Part shown: piece by piece, positions 42,404 to 51,611 of the stretch
Position numbering within the stretch: the stretch's first letter is position 1
Layout: each line of letters opens with the position of its first letter
Assembly (NCBI RefSeq): GCF_024701975.1
Contig: NZ_JANLNM010000004.1
Coordinates: 124,001-188,000, forward strand
Source: Variovorax sp. ZS18.2.2
GTDB taxonomy: Bacteria > Pseudomonadota > Gammaproteobacteria > Burkholderiales > Burkholderiaceae_C
Direction: 5' to 3'
Length of the DNA: 64,000 nt
Notes under the pieces: model-generated
What the model was told of the DNA's origin: nothing
The model's database searches: none
The model's input: only the letters and a program-made list of their open reading frames with translations
Position numbers and translations under genes: made by a program

Positions 42404-43039
42404 ATGATCACGTTCGACTGCTACTACAGCCTCTCCTCCCCCTGGGCCTACCTCGGCGGCCCGCAACTTCAGGACATCGTGCGCCGCCACCATGTGCGGC
42501 TCACGTTCAAGCCCTACGACTTCCAGGCGGTAGTGCCGCAGACCGGCGGCATTCCGCTGAAGACTCGCCCCGAGCCGCGCCGCACGTACCACGCGCTGGA
42601 GCTCGCACGCTGGAGCGAGCACCTGGGCATGCCGATGAACCTGGAACCCGCGCACTACCCGAAGGGCGCACCCACCGATCCGAACTGGAACAAGTACCCG
42701 GGCTGGATGGTGATTGCCGCGCAGCTCAAGGGGCTCGATGCGCAGCCGCTCTCGCATGCGCTGCTGCGCGCGCTGTGGGCTGAGGAGCGCGACACCTCGC
42801 AGGCCGATGTGCGCATCGCGGTCGCCAACGAGAACGGCTACGACGGTGCTTCGCTGCAGGCGCTGGAGCAAATGGCCGAGACGCTGGCCGTGTATCGCGC
42901 GAACAGCGCGGAGGCGCTGGAAGCGGGCGTGTTCGGGGCGCCGACGTTCATCCTGAATGGGGAGCGGTTCTGGGGGCAAGACCGACTGGCCTTCCTCGAT
43001 AGAGCCCTGGACAAGCTGCGCCAGGCCAGCGGCGGATAA
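42404..43039 (+). CDS. 2-hydroxychromene-2-carboxylate isomerase/DsbA-like thioredoxin-fold protein
   Basis: 211 residues of the DsbA-like thioredoxin fold, with CYYSLSSPWAYLGGPQLQ at the start (SPWAY is the HCCA isomerase mark; the CxxC of oxidoreductases is absent) and GVFGAPTFILNGERFWGQDRL at the end, typical of this family. Such proteins act on aromatic compounds via glutathione, but many are uncharacterised. It precedes dapF by 9 nt. Confidence 0.85.
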   Translation: MITFDCYYSLSSPWAYLGGPQLQDIVRRHHVRLTFKPYDFQAVVPQTGGIPLKTRPEPRRTYHALELARWSEHLGMPMNLEPAHYPKGAPTDPNWNKYPGWMVIAAQLKGLDAQPLSHALLRALWAEERDTSQADVRIAVANENGYDGASLQALEQMAETLAVYRANSAEALEAGVFGAPTFILNGERFWGQDRLAFLDRALDKLRQASGG

Positions 43040-43048
43040 TCGGCCCCC

Positions 43049-43924
43049 ATGCGAATCCGCTTTACCAAGATGCAGGGAGCCGGCAACGATTTCGTCGTGC
43101 TGGACGAAACACGCGGCACGCTGGGCCTCACGGCCGCGCAATACCGCTTTCTGGCCGACCGCCATTTCGGCGTCGGCGCCGACCAGATCCTCACCGTGCG
43201 GCCATCGCCGGCCGCAGGCATCGACTTTCAATACGTGATCCACAACGCCGACGGCGGCGAGGTCGAGCAGTGCGGCAACGGCGCGCGCTGCTTCATGCGC
43301 TTCGTGAAGGAGCACAAGCTCACCGACAAGTCCGAAGTGCGCGTGCAGACGCTGGCCGGCGTGATCGAGCCGCGCATGGGCGCCGATGGCCGCGTGACGG
43401 TCGACATGGGCGCCCCGATCTTCGAGGCCGCGCGCGTGCCCTTCGACACCGCCGGGCTCGATGCGCAGTCCGACGGCGCCTGGGAAAAGTGGCACCTCGC
43501 ACTGGGCACCCGCGCCGGCACTGCCATTGTTTCGGTCGCGGTGCTGTCGATGGGCAATCCGCATGCGGTGCAGGTGGTCGACAACGTCGACACCGCGCCG
43601 GTGGCCGAGCAGGGACCGCAGATCGAGCACCACCCGCGCTTTCCGCAGCGGGTGAACGCGGGTTTCATGCAGGTGGTCGACCGCTCCCACATCAAGCTGC
43701 GCGTGTTCGAGCGCGGCGCCGGCGAAACGCTGGCCTGCGGCACGGGTGCCTGCGCGGCGGTGGTCGCGGGCATCCGGCTCGGGTTGCTGGACCGACGCGT
43801 CGACGTGCAGACGCACGGCGGCATTCTCACGATCGAATGGCAGGGCGAGGGCCAGCCGGTGCTCATGACGGGCCCGGCCACCACTGTGTTCGAAGGCGAC
43901 ATCGAAGTTCCGGAACTGCCATGA
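43049..43924 (+). CDS. dapF: diaminopimelate epimerase
   Basis: 291 residues. Converts LL- to meso-diaminopimelate for lysine and peptidoglycan synthesis. Both catalytic cysteines are clear: C75 in EQCGNGARC and C230 in [10 protein letters not shown]. The N-terminus [16 protein letters not shown] is the family signature. Its TGA overlaps the ATG of the DUF484 gene. It heads a run dapF-DUF484-YdcF-xerC, an arrangement also known from other proteobacteria. Confidence 0.97.
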   Translation: MRIRFTKMQGAGNDFVVLDETRGTLGLTAAQYRFLADRHFGVGADQILTVRPSPAAGIDFQYVIHNADGGEVEQCGNGARCFMRFVKEHKLTDKSEVRVQTLAGVIEPRMGADGRVTVDMGAPIFEAARVPFDTAGLDAQSDGAWEKWHLALGTRAGTAIVSVAVLSMGNPHAVQVVDNVDTAPVAEQGPQIEHHPRFPQRVNAGFMQVVDRSHIKLRVFERGAGETLACGTGACAAVVAGIRLGLLDRRVDVQTHGGILTIEWQGEGQPVLMTGPATTVFEGDIEVPELP

Positions 43925-44616
43925 CCCACCCCACCCACAACAACGACGCCATGAACCCGATCACCGAAGACGACATCGCCAACTACCTGGCGAACACGCC
44001 CGACTTCTTCGAGCGCCATGCCCAGTTGCTGGCGCAGGTGCAGCTCACCAGCCCGCATGGCAACCGCGCCGTGAGCCTGCAGGAGCGCCAGGCCGAGATG
44101 CTGCGCGAGAAGATCAAGGCGCTCGAACACCGCCTGATGGACATGGTGCGCCACGGCACCGAGAACGTCGTCATCGCCGACCGCCTGCAGCGCTGGACCA
44201 GCGGCCTCCTGACCACGCGCGACCCGCGCAGCCTGCCGTACCGCATCGCGGTCGACCTGCAGTCGCTCTTCCTGGTGCCGCAGACGGCCATCAAGGTGTG
44301 GGACTGCAGCAGCGAATACCTGAACGAAGCCTATGCCCAGTGGGTGAGCGACGACGTGAAGGCGCTGGCCACCTCGCTCACTTCGCCGTACTGCGGCCTG
44401 AACTCGGGCTTCGAGGCGGCCAACTGGCTGCCGGAGCCGCAGGCCGCGCTGTCGATCGCGCTGATTCCGCTGCGCGCGGATGCCGAATCGCCGGCCTTCG
44501 GCTTGCTGGTGCTGGCGTCGCCCGACGCGCAGCGCTTCAACGCCGAGATGGGCACCGACTTTCTCGAGCGCATCGCCGAGCTGGCCTCGGGCGGCCTCTC
44601 GCGGCTGCGTCCTTGA
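43921..44616 (+). CDS. DUF484 family protein
   Basis: 231 residues. [29 protein letters not shown] is the DUF484 start (recognised as a block beginning [10 protein letters not shown]), followed by [21 protein letters not shown] coiled coil and a GAF-like C-terminal domain. Lies in the dapF-xerC operon as in Pseudomonas, where the same order is found. The function is unknown. The start ATG overlaps the dapF stop. Confidence 0.9.
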   Translation: MTHPTHNNDAMNPITEDDIANYLANTPDFFERHAQLLAQVQLTSPHGNRAVSLQERQAEMLREKIKALEHRLMDMVRHGTENVVIADRLQRWTSGLLTTRDPRSLPYRIAVDLQSLFLVPQTAIKVWDCSSEYLNEAYAQWVSDDVKALATSLTSPYCGLNSGFEAANWLPEPQAALSIALIPLRADAESPAFGLLVLASPDAQRFNAEMGTDFLERIAELASGGLSRLRP

Positions 44617-45248
44617 ACCGGCCGCGCTGGCTGCGCCGGCCGTGGCAGGTCGCGCTTTTCGGCGCGCTGGGGGTTCTGGTGCTGGCCTATGCGGCGATTG
44701 GCGTCGTCATCTGGCAGCGCGCCGACGAGGTGCTGGACAACCCGCCGCAAAGGGCCGCTGATGCGGCACTGATCCTGGGGAGCCGCGCCTATCTGGATGG
44801 CAAACCGAATCCCTGCCTCACGGGGCGCGTCGACACGGGCATCGCGCTGGCGCAAGCCGGGCGGGTCAAGCAACTGGTGTTCACGGGCGGCGTCGACAAG
44901 GAAGACGGGCGCATCGAGGCTGACGTGATGCAGCAGCACGCGCAAGGCGTGGGCTTTGCGGGGCCGATGCTGCAGGAGCCCGCATCCACGTCCACGCGGC
45001 TGAATCTTTCGCTCTCGCGCCCGATGCTGCAGGCGGCTGGGGTGCGCAGCGTGGTGATCGTGTCAGAGCCGTACCACCTGTGGCGTGTCGAGCGGCTGGT
45101 GCGCATGAGCGGGTTCGATCAAGCCTTCGACGTGCAGTACGCCGCCGCGCCGACCTCGTGCTGGCGCCGCTGGGGCATGCTGTTCAAGGGTGCATTGCGC
45201 GAGCCGGCAGCGATCATCAACAATGCCGGCCATGGCTATCTCTTCTGA
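44613..45248 (+). CDS. YdcF/SanA family (DUF218) protein
   Basis: 211 residues starting at TTG 44613, which overlaps the DUF484 stop; a basic start (NRPRWLRRP) and one membrane segment (about 14-34) come first. The DUF218 core contains ALILGSRAYLDGKPNPCLTGRVDTG (given as a recognised block), LVFTGGVDKEDGRIEADVM and VVIVSEPYHLWRVERL. SanA/YdcF-like proteins act at the cell envelope with poorly known substrates. It overlaps xerC by 17 bp. Confidence 0.85.
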   Translation: MNRPRWLRRPWQVALFGALGVLVLAYAAIGVVIWQRADEVLDNPPQRAADAALILGSRAYLDGKPNPCLTGRVDTGIALAQAGRVKQLVFTGGVDKEDGRIEADVMQQHAQGVGFAGPMLQEPASTSTRLNLSLSRPMLQAAGVRSVVIVSEPYHLWRVERLVRMSGFDQAFDVQYAAAPTSCWRRWGMLFKGALREPAAIINNAGHGYLF

Positions 45249-46185
45249 GCCGACCGCATCCGCTCCGCCGGACTGGATCGCAAAGTACCTGGAGCATGTG
45301 CGCGTCGAGCGCCGGCTCGCGGCGCGAACGGTCGAGCTCTACGCCTTCCACCTGCAGGCGCTGAGGGAAAACGCGGCCGAGGCCAAGCTGCCGCTGGACC
45401 GCGTGCAGACCGCCCACATCCGCCGCTGGATGGCACAACTGCACAGCGCCGGGCGCGAGCCGCGCGGCATCGCGCTGGTGCTGTCGTGCTGGCGCAGCTT
45501 TTATCGCTGGCTCGGGCATGAAGGGCTGATTGGCTTCAACCCGGTGCAGGACGTGCACGCGCCCAAGGCCGGCCGGCCATTGCCGAAGGCGCTGGGCGTG
45601 GACGACGCGGTGCAACTGGCCGAACTGCACGACGAAGACGCCGACCCGTGGACCGAGGCGCGCGACCGCGCCATCGTCGAAATACTCTATGGCTGCGGCC
45701 TGCGCGTGAGCGAGCTCACGGGGCTCGATGCGCAGGCGAGCAACACGGCGCTCGGCTGGGTCGATCTCGACGCGAAGGAAGCGAACGTGCTCGGCAAGGG
45801 CAGCAAGCGCCGCATCGTGCCGGTGGGCGGCAAGGCGGCCGAGGCGCTGCAGGAGTGGCTGGACGTGCGCGGCGACCGTTCGGTGCCCGCGCTTTTCGTC
45901 AGCAGCAGGGGCGCGCGGATGTCGTCGCAGGCGGTGTGGAAGCTGCTGCGCGAACGCAGCCTGAAGGCCGGCCTCGCCGCGCCTGTGCATCCGCACATGC
46001 TGCGGCACTCGTTCGCGAGCCATGTGCTGCAGTCGAGCAGCGACCTGCGCGCGGTGCAGGAGCTGCTGGGCCACGCGAACATCGCGACCACGCAGATCTA
46101 TACGCGGCTGGATTTCCAGCATCTGGCGAAGGCCTATGACGCGGCGCATCCGCGTGCGAAGGCCCGGACCGACAAAGACAAATAA
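45232..46185 (+). CDS. xerC: site-specific tyrosine recombinase XerC
   Basis: 317 residues. N-terminal SAM-like DNA-binding domain (about 13-100) and catalytic domain with the tyrosine recombinase set R158, K189, H255, R258, H281 and nucleophile Y290 (in HANIATTQIYTRL). Acts with XerD at dif to resolve chromosome dimers. It is a housekeeping copy in the dapF operon, not an island integrase. The start ATG 45232 overlaps the YdcF-like gene. Confidence 0.95.
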   Translation: MAISSEPTASAPPDWIAKYLEHVRVERRLAARTVELYAFHLQALRENAAEAKLPLDRVQTAHIRRWMAQLHSAGREPRGIALVLSCWRSFYRWLGHEGLIGFNPVQDVHAPKAGRPLPKALGVDDAVQLAELHDEDADPWTEARDRAIVEILYGCGLRVSELTGLDAQASNTALGWVDLDAKEANVLGKGSKRRIVPVGGKAAEALQEWLDVRGDRSVPALFVSSRGARMSSQAVWKLLRERSLKAGLAAPVHPHMLRHSFASHVLQSSSDLRAVQELLGHANIATTQIYTRLDFQHLAKAYDAAHPRAKARTDKDK

Positions 46186-46201
46186 ATAAGCAAGTAAAAA
46201 A

Positions 46202-47422
46202 ATGAAAACCCTTCGCCTCAAACCCGGCAAAGAGCGCTCGATGCAGCGCCGCCACCCGTGGGTCTTCGAATCCGCCATTGCGCGCGGCGGTGCCGATTCG
46301 GGCGAGACGGTGCGCGTGGAATCCCACGACGGCGCATTCCTCGCCTGGGCGGCGTTCAGCCCGATCTCCAAGATCCGCGCGCGGGCCTGGAGCTTTGTCG
46401 AGACGCAGCGCATCGACGCGGCGTTTCTCGCTTCGGTGTGCGAGCGCGCCGTGCGTGCGCGGGGCCTTTTCGATCTGCAGAGCGACGGTGTGCGGCTGGT
46501 GCATGGCGAGGCCGACGGCCTGCCGGGCCTGATCGTCGACCGCTACGGCGACACGTTGGTCGCGCAATTCCTGTCGGCCGGTGTCGAGCGCTGGAAAGAC
46601 GTGCTGGCCGATGCACTGCTCAAGGCCACGGGCCTCACGAAGCTCTACGAGCGCTCCGACGCCAGCGGCCGCGAGCGCGAGGGACTGAAGCCTGTCACGG
46701 GCTGGCTGCGCGGGGAGGGCGCCACCGAAATCACCATCCGCGAGCACGACTGGAAGCTCTCGCTCGACATCGCGACCGGTCACAAGACCGGCTTCTACCT
46801 TGATCAGCGCGACAGCCGCCAGCGCTTTGCCGAACTGGCGAAGCACAGGCGCTTCAGGCGCGTGCTGAACTGCTTCTGCTACACGGGCGGCTTCACCGTC
46901 GCAGCGCTGGCGGGGCTCAAGGCCGCGGGTGCGCTCGACGGGGCCGAGCTGGTGTCGGTCGATTCGTCGCAGCCGGCGCTGAATTTCGCGCGCGCCAACA
47001 TCGCGCTCAACGGTTTCGGCGGTGAGGGTTCGGGCGTGAAGACCGAGTTTCTCGACGCTAACGTGAACACCGTGCTGCGCGAGTTCATCGACCAGGGCCG
47101 CACCTTCGATGCGATCGTGCTCGACCCGCCGAAGTTCGCGCCCACGGCGGCGCACGCCGAGCGCGCCGCGCGGGCCTACAAGGACATCAACCGCCTCGCA
47201 CTCAAGATCCTGGAGCCGGGCGGCGTGCTGCTGACTTTTTCGTGCTCGGGCGGCATCAGTGCCGACCTGTTCCACAAGATCGTGGCCTCGGCCGGGCTGG
47301 ACGCGAACGTGGACGGTTACATCAGCGAACGATTGGGCGCGGCCCCCGACCATCCGATGACCATCGAATTCCCGGAAGGGGAGTATCTGAAGGGTTTGGT
47401 GGTGGTGAGAAAACCCGCTTGA
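46202..47422 (+). CDS. rlmI: 23S rRNA cytosine methyltransferase, RlmI type
   Basis: 406 residues. An N-terminal PUA domain (RLKPGKERSMQRRHPWVFESAI) precedes a Rossmann methyltransferase with VLNCFCYTGGFTVAAL (SAM site), and the catalytic DPPKFAPTAAHAERAARAYK, as in RlmI which makes m5C1962 in 23S rRNA. C-terminal GGVLLTFSCSGGIS includes the second active-site Cys region. It lies 16 nt after xerC in the same direction. Confidence 0.9.
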   Translation: MKTLRLKPGKERSMQRRHPWVFESAIARGGADSGETVRVESHDGAFLAWAAFSPISKIRARAWSFVETQRIDAAFLASVCERAVRARGLFDLQSDGVRLVHGEADGLPGLIVDRYGDTLVAQFLSAGVERWKDVLADALLKATGLTKLYERSDASGREREGLKPVTGWLRGEGATEITIREHDWKLSLDIATGHKTGFYLDQRDSRQRFAELAKHRRFRRVLNCFCYTGGFTVAALAGLKAAGALDGAELVSVDSSQPALNFARANIALNGFGGEGSGVKTEFLDANVNTVLREFIDQGRTFDAIVLDPPKFAPTAAHAERAARAYKDINRLALKILEPGGVLLTFSCSGGISADLFHKIVASAGLDANVDGYISERLGAAPDHPMTIEFPEGEYLKGLVVVRKPA

Positions 47423-47517
47423 CCCCTCCGCCAACGCAACTCAGTGGCATTGGCTAAACTGCCCGCCCATCCCCCCGATACCCCGTTTTTAGTTTTCCGC
47501 TTCGGAGCACCCACCTC

Positions 47518-48570
47518 ATGGCCCTCATCCCCGCGACCATCCTCACCGGCTTTCTCGGCTCGGGCAAAACCACGCTGCTCAAGCGCATCCTGACCGAGGC
47601 CCACGGCCAGAAGATCGCGGTCATCGAGAACGAGTTCGGCGAAGAGAACATCGACAGCGACATCCTCGTGACCGAATCGAAGGAGCAGATCGTGCAGATG
47701 AGCAACGGCTGCGTCTGCTGCACCATCCGCGAAGACCTGCGCGAAGCGCTGCAGATGCTGGCCGCCAAGAAGCGCCAGGGCCTGCTGGATTTCGACCGCG
47801 TGGTGATCGAGACCACCGGCCTTGCAGACCCCGGCCCGGTGGCGCAGACCTTCTTCATGGACGACGAGATCGCAGAGAGCTACCTGCTCGACTCGATCCT
47901 CACGCTGGTCGATGCCAAGCATGCGCCGCAGCAACTCAACGACCGCCAGGAAGCGCGCCGCCAGGTGGGTTTTGCCGACCAGATCTTCATCAGCAAGAGC
48001 GAGCTGGTGTCGGCCGAGGAGACCGAGGCGCTCATTCACCGCCTCAAGCACATGAACCCGCGCGCGCCGCAGCAGAAGGCGCATTTCGGCGATGTGCCGC
48101 TCAAGGACATCTTCGACCTGCGCGGCTTCAACCTGAACGCCAAGCTCGACATCGACCCGGACTTCCTGAAGGAAGACGACCACGATCACCACGACCATGA
48201 TCACGCGCATGGCGAGGCCTGCGACCACCCCTCGCACAAGCACGAAGGCCACGGCCACCATCACCACACGGACGACGACGTGAAGAGCTTCGTCTACAAG
48301 GCCGACCGTGCGTTCGATCCGGCCAAGCTCGAAGATTTTCTGGGCGCCATCGTCAACATTTACGGCCCGCGCATGCTGCGCTACAAGGGCGTGCTGAACA
48401 TGAAGGGCACCGAGCGCAAGGTGATCTTCCAGGGCGTGCACCAGCTGATGGGCAGCGACCTGGGTCCGGAGTGGGGCAAGGACGAAAACCGCCAGAGCCG
48501 CATGGTGTTCATCGGCATCGAGCTGCCGCGCGAAATCCTGGAACAAGGCCTGGAGCAGTGCCTGGTTTGA
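47518..48570 (+). CDS. COG0523/CobW-family metallochaperone GTPase with His-rich loop
   Basis: 350 residues. Walker A GFLGSGKTTL (11-20), the metal motif GCVCC (C65, C67, C68) and the TTGLADPGPV loop define COG0523 G3E GTPases. Residues about 220-254 form a His/Asp-rich stretch (HDHHDHDHAH, then more), typical of zinc-related members. C-terminal CobW_C domain follows. Likely delivers zinc to a target protein. Its nearest neighbours downstream are the DUF945 gene and a Cys-poor DksA. Confidence 0.92.
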   Translation: MALIPATILTGFLGSGKTTLLKRILTEAHGQKIAVIENEFGEENIDSDILVTESKEQIVQMSNGCVCCTIREDLREALQMLAAKKRQGLLDFDRVVIETTGLADPGPVAQTFFMDDEIAESYLLDSILTLVDAKHAPQQLNDRQEARRQVGFADQIFISKSELVSAEETEALIHRLKHMNPRAPQQKAHFGDVPLKDIFDLRGFNLNAKLDIDPDFLKEDDHDHHDHDHAHGEACDHPSHKHEGHGHHHHTDDDVKSFVYKADRAFDPAKLEDFLGAIVNIYGPRMLRYKGVLNMKGTERKVIFQGVHQLMGSDLGPEWGKDENRQSRMVFIGIELPREILEQGLEQCLV

Positions 48571-48585
48571 GGCCCTGACTTGCCT

Positions 48586-48700
48586 TGCTCCTTCCCCCGC
48601 TGGGGGAAGGTTGGGATGGGGGCAGGCCTTCGATCAGGCGCCGTGTTTTTTGGGAGGCCGTCGTGCCCCCACCCCGGCCCTCCCCCAGCGGGGGAGGGAG
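48586..48700. repeat. imperfect palindromic repeat element between convergent genes
   Basis: CTCCTTCCCCCGCTGGGGG with AAGGTTGGGATGGGGGC on the left and GCCCCCACCCCGGCCC with TCCCCCAGCGGGGGAGGGAG on the right form mirrored halves around about 48640. Such palindromes are frequent between genes in Burkholderiales. It may also terminate the CobW and DUF945 transcripts that converge on it. Confidence 0.6.
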
Positions 48701-48707
48701 AAATACC

Positions 48708-50207
48708 TTATTTGCCCAGTTCGGTCAGTGGCTTGCCGTTGACCTTCAGGCTGCCTTCGCTGAATTCGATCTGCCCGGTGACGTGCTCGCCGTCGCGCTT
48801 CACGAAGCCCTTTTCTTCGCCTTGCTCGATCAGGCCCGCCACCATTTCGGGCGGTGGCGTCTGGCCGCTCTCGGCGCCGGTGGCGGCGATCTGCTCTAGC
48901 CATTGCACCGGCAGCCGTGCGTTGGCCTTGAGCACGCCGCGCTTCATCAGGAGGGCCATGCCGGGGGCCTGCAGGTCTTCGTCGGTCACGCCGACCATGC
49001 CGGCCGTGTAGCTGACTTCGCCGCGCTTGCCGCCGATTTCGACCACCATCTTGTCGAGGCCGAATTCGGGGCTGTACTTGGCCATGGCCTTGAGGTCGGG
49101 GGCGAGCTGGTCGGTCAGCGCCTTCATCGCGGCCTGCGTGGCCTTGCTGCTCTTGCCGCAGCCGGCCGCGGCGCTGGACTGCATGTAGGCGTCGGCCAGC
49201 TTCTTGTAGCCGGCGGCGTGGATGCGGCGGCCGCCGCTGGACATCTCGAACTTGTCGATGCTCGTCTCGCCGATCTTGCCCTGGCCCTTGAGGGTGGCGT
49301 CCGAGGCGTAGAGGCCGTCCTTGATGCTGGCGTCGGCGGTCAGGTCGACGTTCTGCAGCAGCACCTTCACAGGCTTGTGTGTGCCGGCCGGCGCGTCGGC
49401 ATCGGCGCTGCGCCCGAAGCCCTTGGCGGCGGAGAACTCGAAGGACTCGAGGCGGCCTTCGGACTTGCCGGTGGCCAGGACCCAGCCCGCGCTGGTGTCC
49501 GTGTCAGCCTTGGCGCTGAGCTTGCCCATCTTCATCTGCAGGCCCTTGGCGGGGTCGTTGAAGTCGAGGCCGGGCATGGTCAGGTCGTAGCGCGCCTTGG
49601 TGCGCGCGGCGTTCACCTCGATGTGGGCCTTCGCGCCCTGCCATGCGAGTTCGCCCTTGCCTTCTTCGGCCAACTTGACGGGCGCGACCGCCATGTCGAT
49701 GGCGTAGCTGCCGTCGAAGCCGACCTTGGTGAACGCCGTCAGCGGCTTGGCCTTGCCGAACAGTTTCTCGGCCTCGGCCTGGCCCTTGATGTCGAGCACC
49801 AGCTCGCTGTCGATGGTGGCGGCCGCGAATGTGCCGCCGGCGATCGGGCCGTGGTGGATGGTGTCGCGGATGGTGATGCGCAGGGGCTTGGACGGCTTGG
49901 CTTCCGTCTCGTCGCGGTCTTCTTCCTCCTGCTGCTCCTCGCCCTCTGCGGGCTTGGCGGCGGGCGCCTGCGCCACGGCAGGGGTGTCGGCCGCGCAGCC
50001 GATTTCCAGCGTCACGGTGCTCACGGCGCCGAAGAAACCGCGCTCGTATTTGCGCTCGGTCACACGCACCAGCGCGGTCTGCTTGGGCATCTCGTCGAGC
50101 GCGGTGTCGTAGATCGAGCGGACCTTCGAACCGGTCCACCAGGTGCTCCCCCCGTAGGCGACGACGATGGCCGCGGCCACCGCTCCCAGAACTGCTTTCT
50201 TGCTCAA
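48708..50207 (-). CDS. DUF945 (YdgA-type) envelope protein
   Basis: 499 residues. An N-terminal signal-anchor (AVLGAVAAAIVVAYGGSTWW) leads to a long beta-rich periplasmic chain with TALVRVTERKYERGFFGAVST, the DUF945/YdgA signature near the start. An acidic low-complexity insert (EGEEQQEEEDRDETE, about residues 84-100) interrupts the first quarter. The function is unknown. It is convergent with the CobW gene. Confidence 0.85.
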   Translation of the reverse strand: MSKKAVLGAVAAAIVVAYGGSTWWTGSKVRSIYDTALDEMPKQTALVRVTERKYERGFFGAVSTVTLEIGCAADTPAVAQAPAAKPAEGEEQQEEEDRDETEAKPSKPLRITIRDTIHHGPIAGGTFAAATIDSELVLDIKGQAEAEKLFGKAKPLTAFTKVGFDGSYAIDMAVAPVKLAEEGKGELAWQGAKAHIEVNAARTKARYDLTMPGLDFNDPAKGLQMKMGKLSAKADTDTSAGWVLATGKSEGRLESFEFSAAKGFGRSADADAPAGTHKPVKVLLQNVDLTADASIKDGLYASDATLKGQGKIGETSIDKFEMSSGGRRIHAAGYKKLADAYMQSSAAAGCGKSSKATQAAMKALTDQLAPDLKAMAKYSPEFGLDKMVVEIGGKRGEVSYTAGMVGVTDEDLQAPGMALLMKRGVLKANARLPVQWLEQIAATGAESGQTPPPEMVAGLIEQGEEKGFVKRDGEHVTGQIEFSEGSLKVNGKPLTELGK

Positions 50208-50546
50208 GGCTTGCTTTCTTTTATCGAATGATCGGATGGGCCCGTACCGCGTATGGGCAAGGCGGGCCTTGCGTCACCCCCTCCGGCAACGCCGGCCGAT
50301 GCTACCGGACGCGACCGGCATGCAGACACATCGCCAGCGGTTTCGAGTTCTCTATACAATCGCGCGCCTGTTCCGGTGGCCATACCCCGTTCGATGGACG
50401 AGATGTGACTTCCGGCACGGGGCGCCGCACGTTTCTGCAGGGCTTTCGGGGGTATAACCCCGGGGTTCGCAACCGCGAGCACCCCGACAACGTGGAGCCC
50501 GCGCGGCACGAAAGCCGCGAGTGGTTCCCATGGGAGGAGACACCCA

Positions 50547-51563
50547 GTGAAAGCGCGTTCCAGTTCGTCCAAGGAGCCAGTCACCGTGAAGAAACCCGCC
50601 GCCAAGGCCACGCCAGCATCCAAGCCCGCCGCAAAGAAGGCGCCGGCTGCGAAGGCTGTACCCGCAGCGAAAAAGGTTTCCGCCACCGCGAAAGCGCCTG
50701 CAACGAAGGAGAAAAGCGCGTCCAAAAAGCCCGCAGCACCACCGGTCAAGGCCGTTGCCACTGCTGCGACAAAGAAGTCCGTCAAGCCCGCCAAACCTGC
50801 AACAGCAACCAAGACCGCAGGCACGGGTTCATCGTCATCCAAACCCGTCGGCCGCCCTGCTGCCGTTCCTTCTGCTCCCCCGATCCCCATGAAAAAAACG
50901 GCTGCCGCCTCCTCTTCCGCCCCGGCGACACCCTCGATGCCCGTTCAAACCGCCACGCCCGCACCCGCCGCGCGTGGGGGCCGTGTGTCCCGGTTGTCGC
51001 AACTGACCGTCCCCTCGATGCCGCAGTCCGTGGCGTCGACCGCCGCCAAGTCCAGCTTCTCGCAGGCGCCGTCCACCGCGCTGGTGCCGCCGCCGCCGCT
51101 GGCCGTCAAGAAAGACCCCAAGCTCGCGAACAACTGGAAGACCAAGTCGCCCGCCGAGCTGACCGATGCCGAAGTCATCGCGATGCCCGACACCGAGTAC
51201 ATGAACGAAAAGCAGATGGCGTTCTTCCGCCTGAAGCTCGTCGAACTCAAGCGCGGCATCCTGGAAAACGCCGGCGAGACCACCGAGCACCTGCGTGAAG
51301 ACACGGTGGTCGTGCCCGATCCGGCCGACCGTGCCACCATCGAGGAAGAACACGCCCTCGAACTGCGCACCCGCGACCGCGAGCGCAAGCTGCTCAAGAA
51401 GATCGAGCAGTCGATCCAGCGCATCGATGCCGGCGACTACGGCTACTGCGACGAGACCGGCGAACCGATCGGCGTCGGCCGCCTGCTGGCCCGCCCGACC
51501 GCCACGCTGTCGCTCGAGGCGCAACAGCGCCGCGAGCTCAAGCAGAAAATGTTCGGAGATTGA
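50547..51563 (+). CDS. dksA: DksA-like RNA polymerase-binding protein, zinc-cysteine-poor, with long Lys/Ala-rich N-terminus
   Basis: 338 residues from GTG 50547 with GGAGGAG upstream. The DksA part is about residues 180-338: coiled coil VELKRGILENAGETTEHLRED, DPADRATIEEEHALELRTRDRERKLLKKIEQ, and a zinc-finger-like GDYGYCDETGEPIGVGRLLARPTATLSLEAQ with only one Cys (C301) where four are usual. Residues 10-100 are a Lys/Ala/Pro/Thr-rich, histone-like segment absent from E. coli DksA. DksA mediates the stringent response with ppGpp at RNA polymerase. A later start would remove the tail, but coding character continues throughout. Confidence 0.85.
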   Translation: MKARSSSSKEPVTVKKPAAKATPASKPAAKKAPAAKAVPAAKKVSATAKAPATKEKSASKKPAAPPVKAVATAATKKSVKPAKPATATKTAGTGSSSSKPVGRPAAVPSAPPIPMKKTAAASSSAPATPSMPVQTATPAPAARGGRVSRLSQLTVPSMPQSVASTAAKSSFSQAPSTALVPPPPLAVKKDPKLANNWKTKSPAELTDAEVIAMPDTEYMNEKQMAFFRLKLVELKRGILENAGETTEHLREDTVVVPDPADRATIEEEHALELRTRDRERKLLKKIEQSIQRIDAGDYGYCDETGEPIGVGRLLARPTATLSLEAQQRRELKQKMFGD

Positions 51564-51611
51564 ACCGGGTCAAGGTAGATAAAAACCAGCCTGTTCGATA
51601 GTCTTCACCGA

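Noticed and set aside
45232..46185. tyrosine recombinase as an island integrase
   Set aside because: It is XerC in the conserved dapF-DUF484-xerC operon with native composition, not linked to the AT-rich segment at 38-39 kb.
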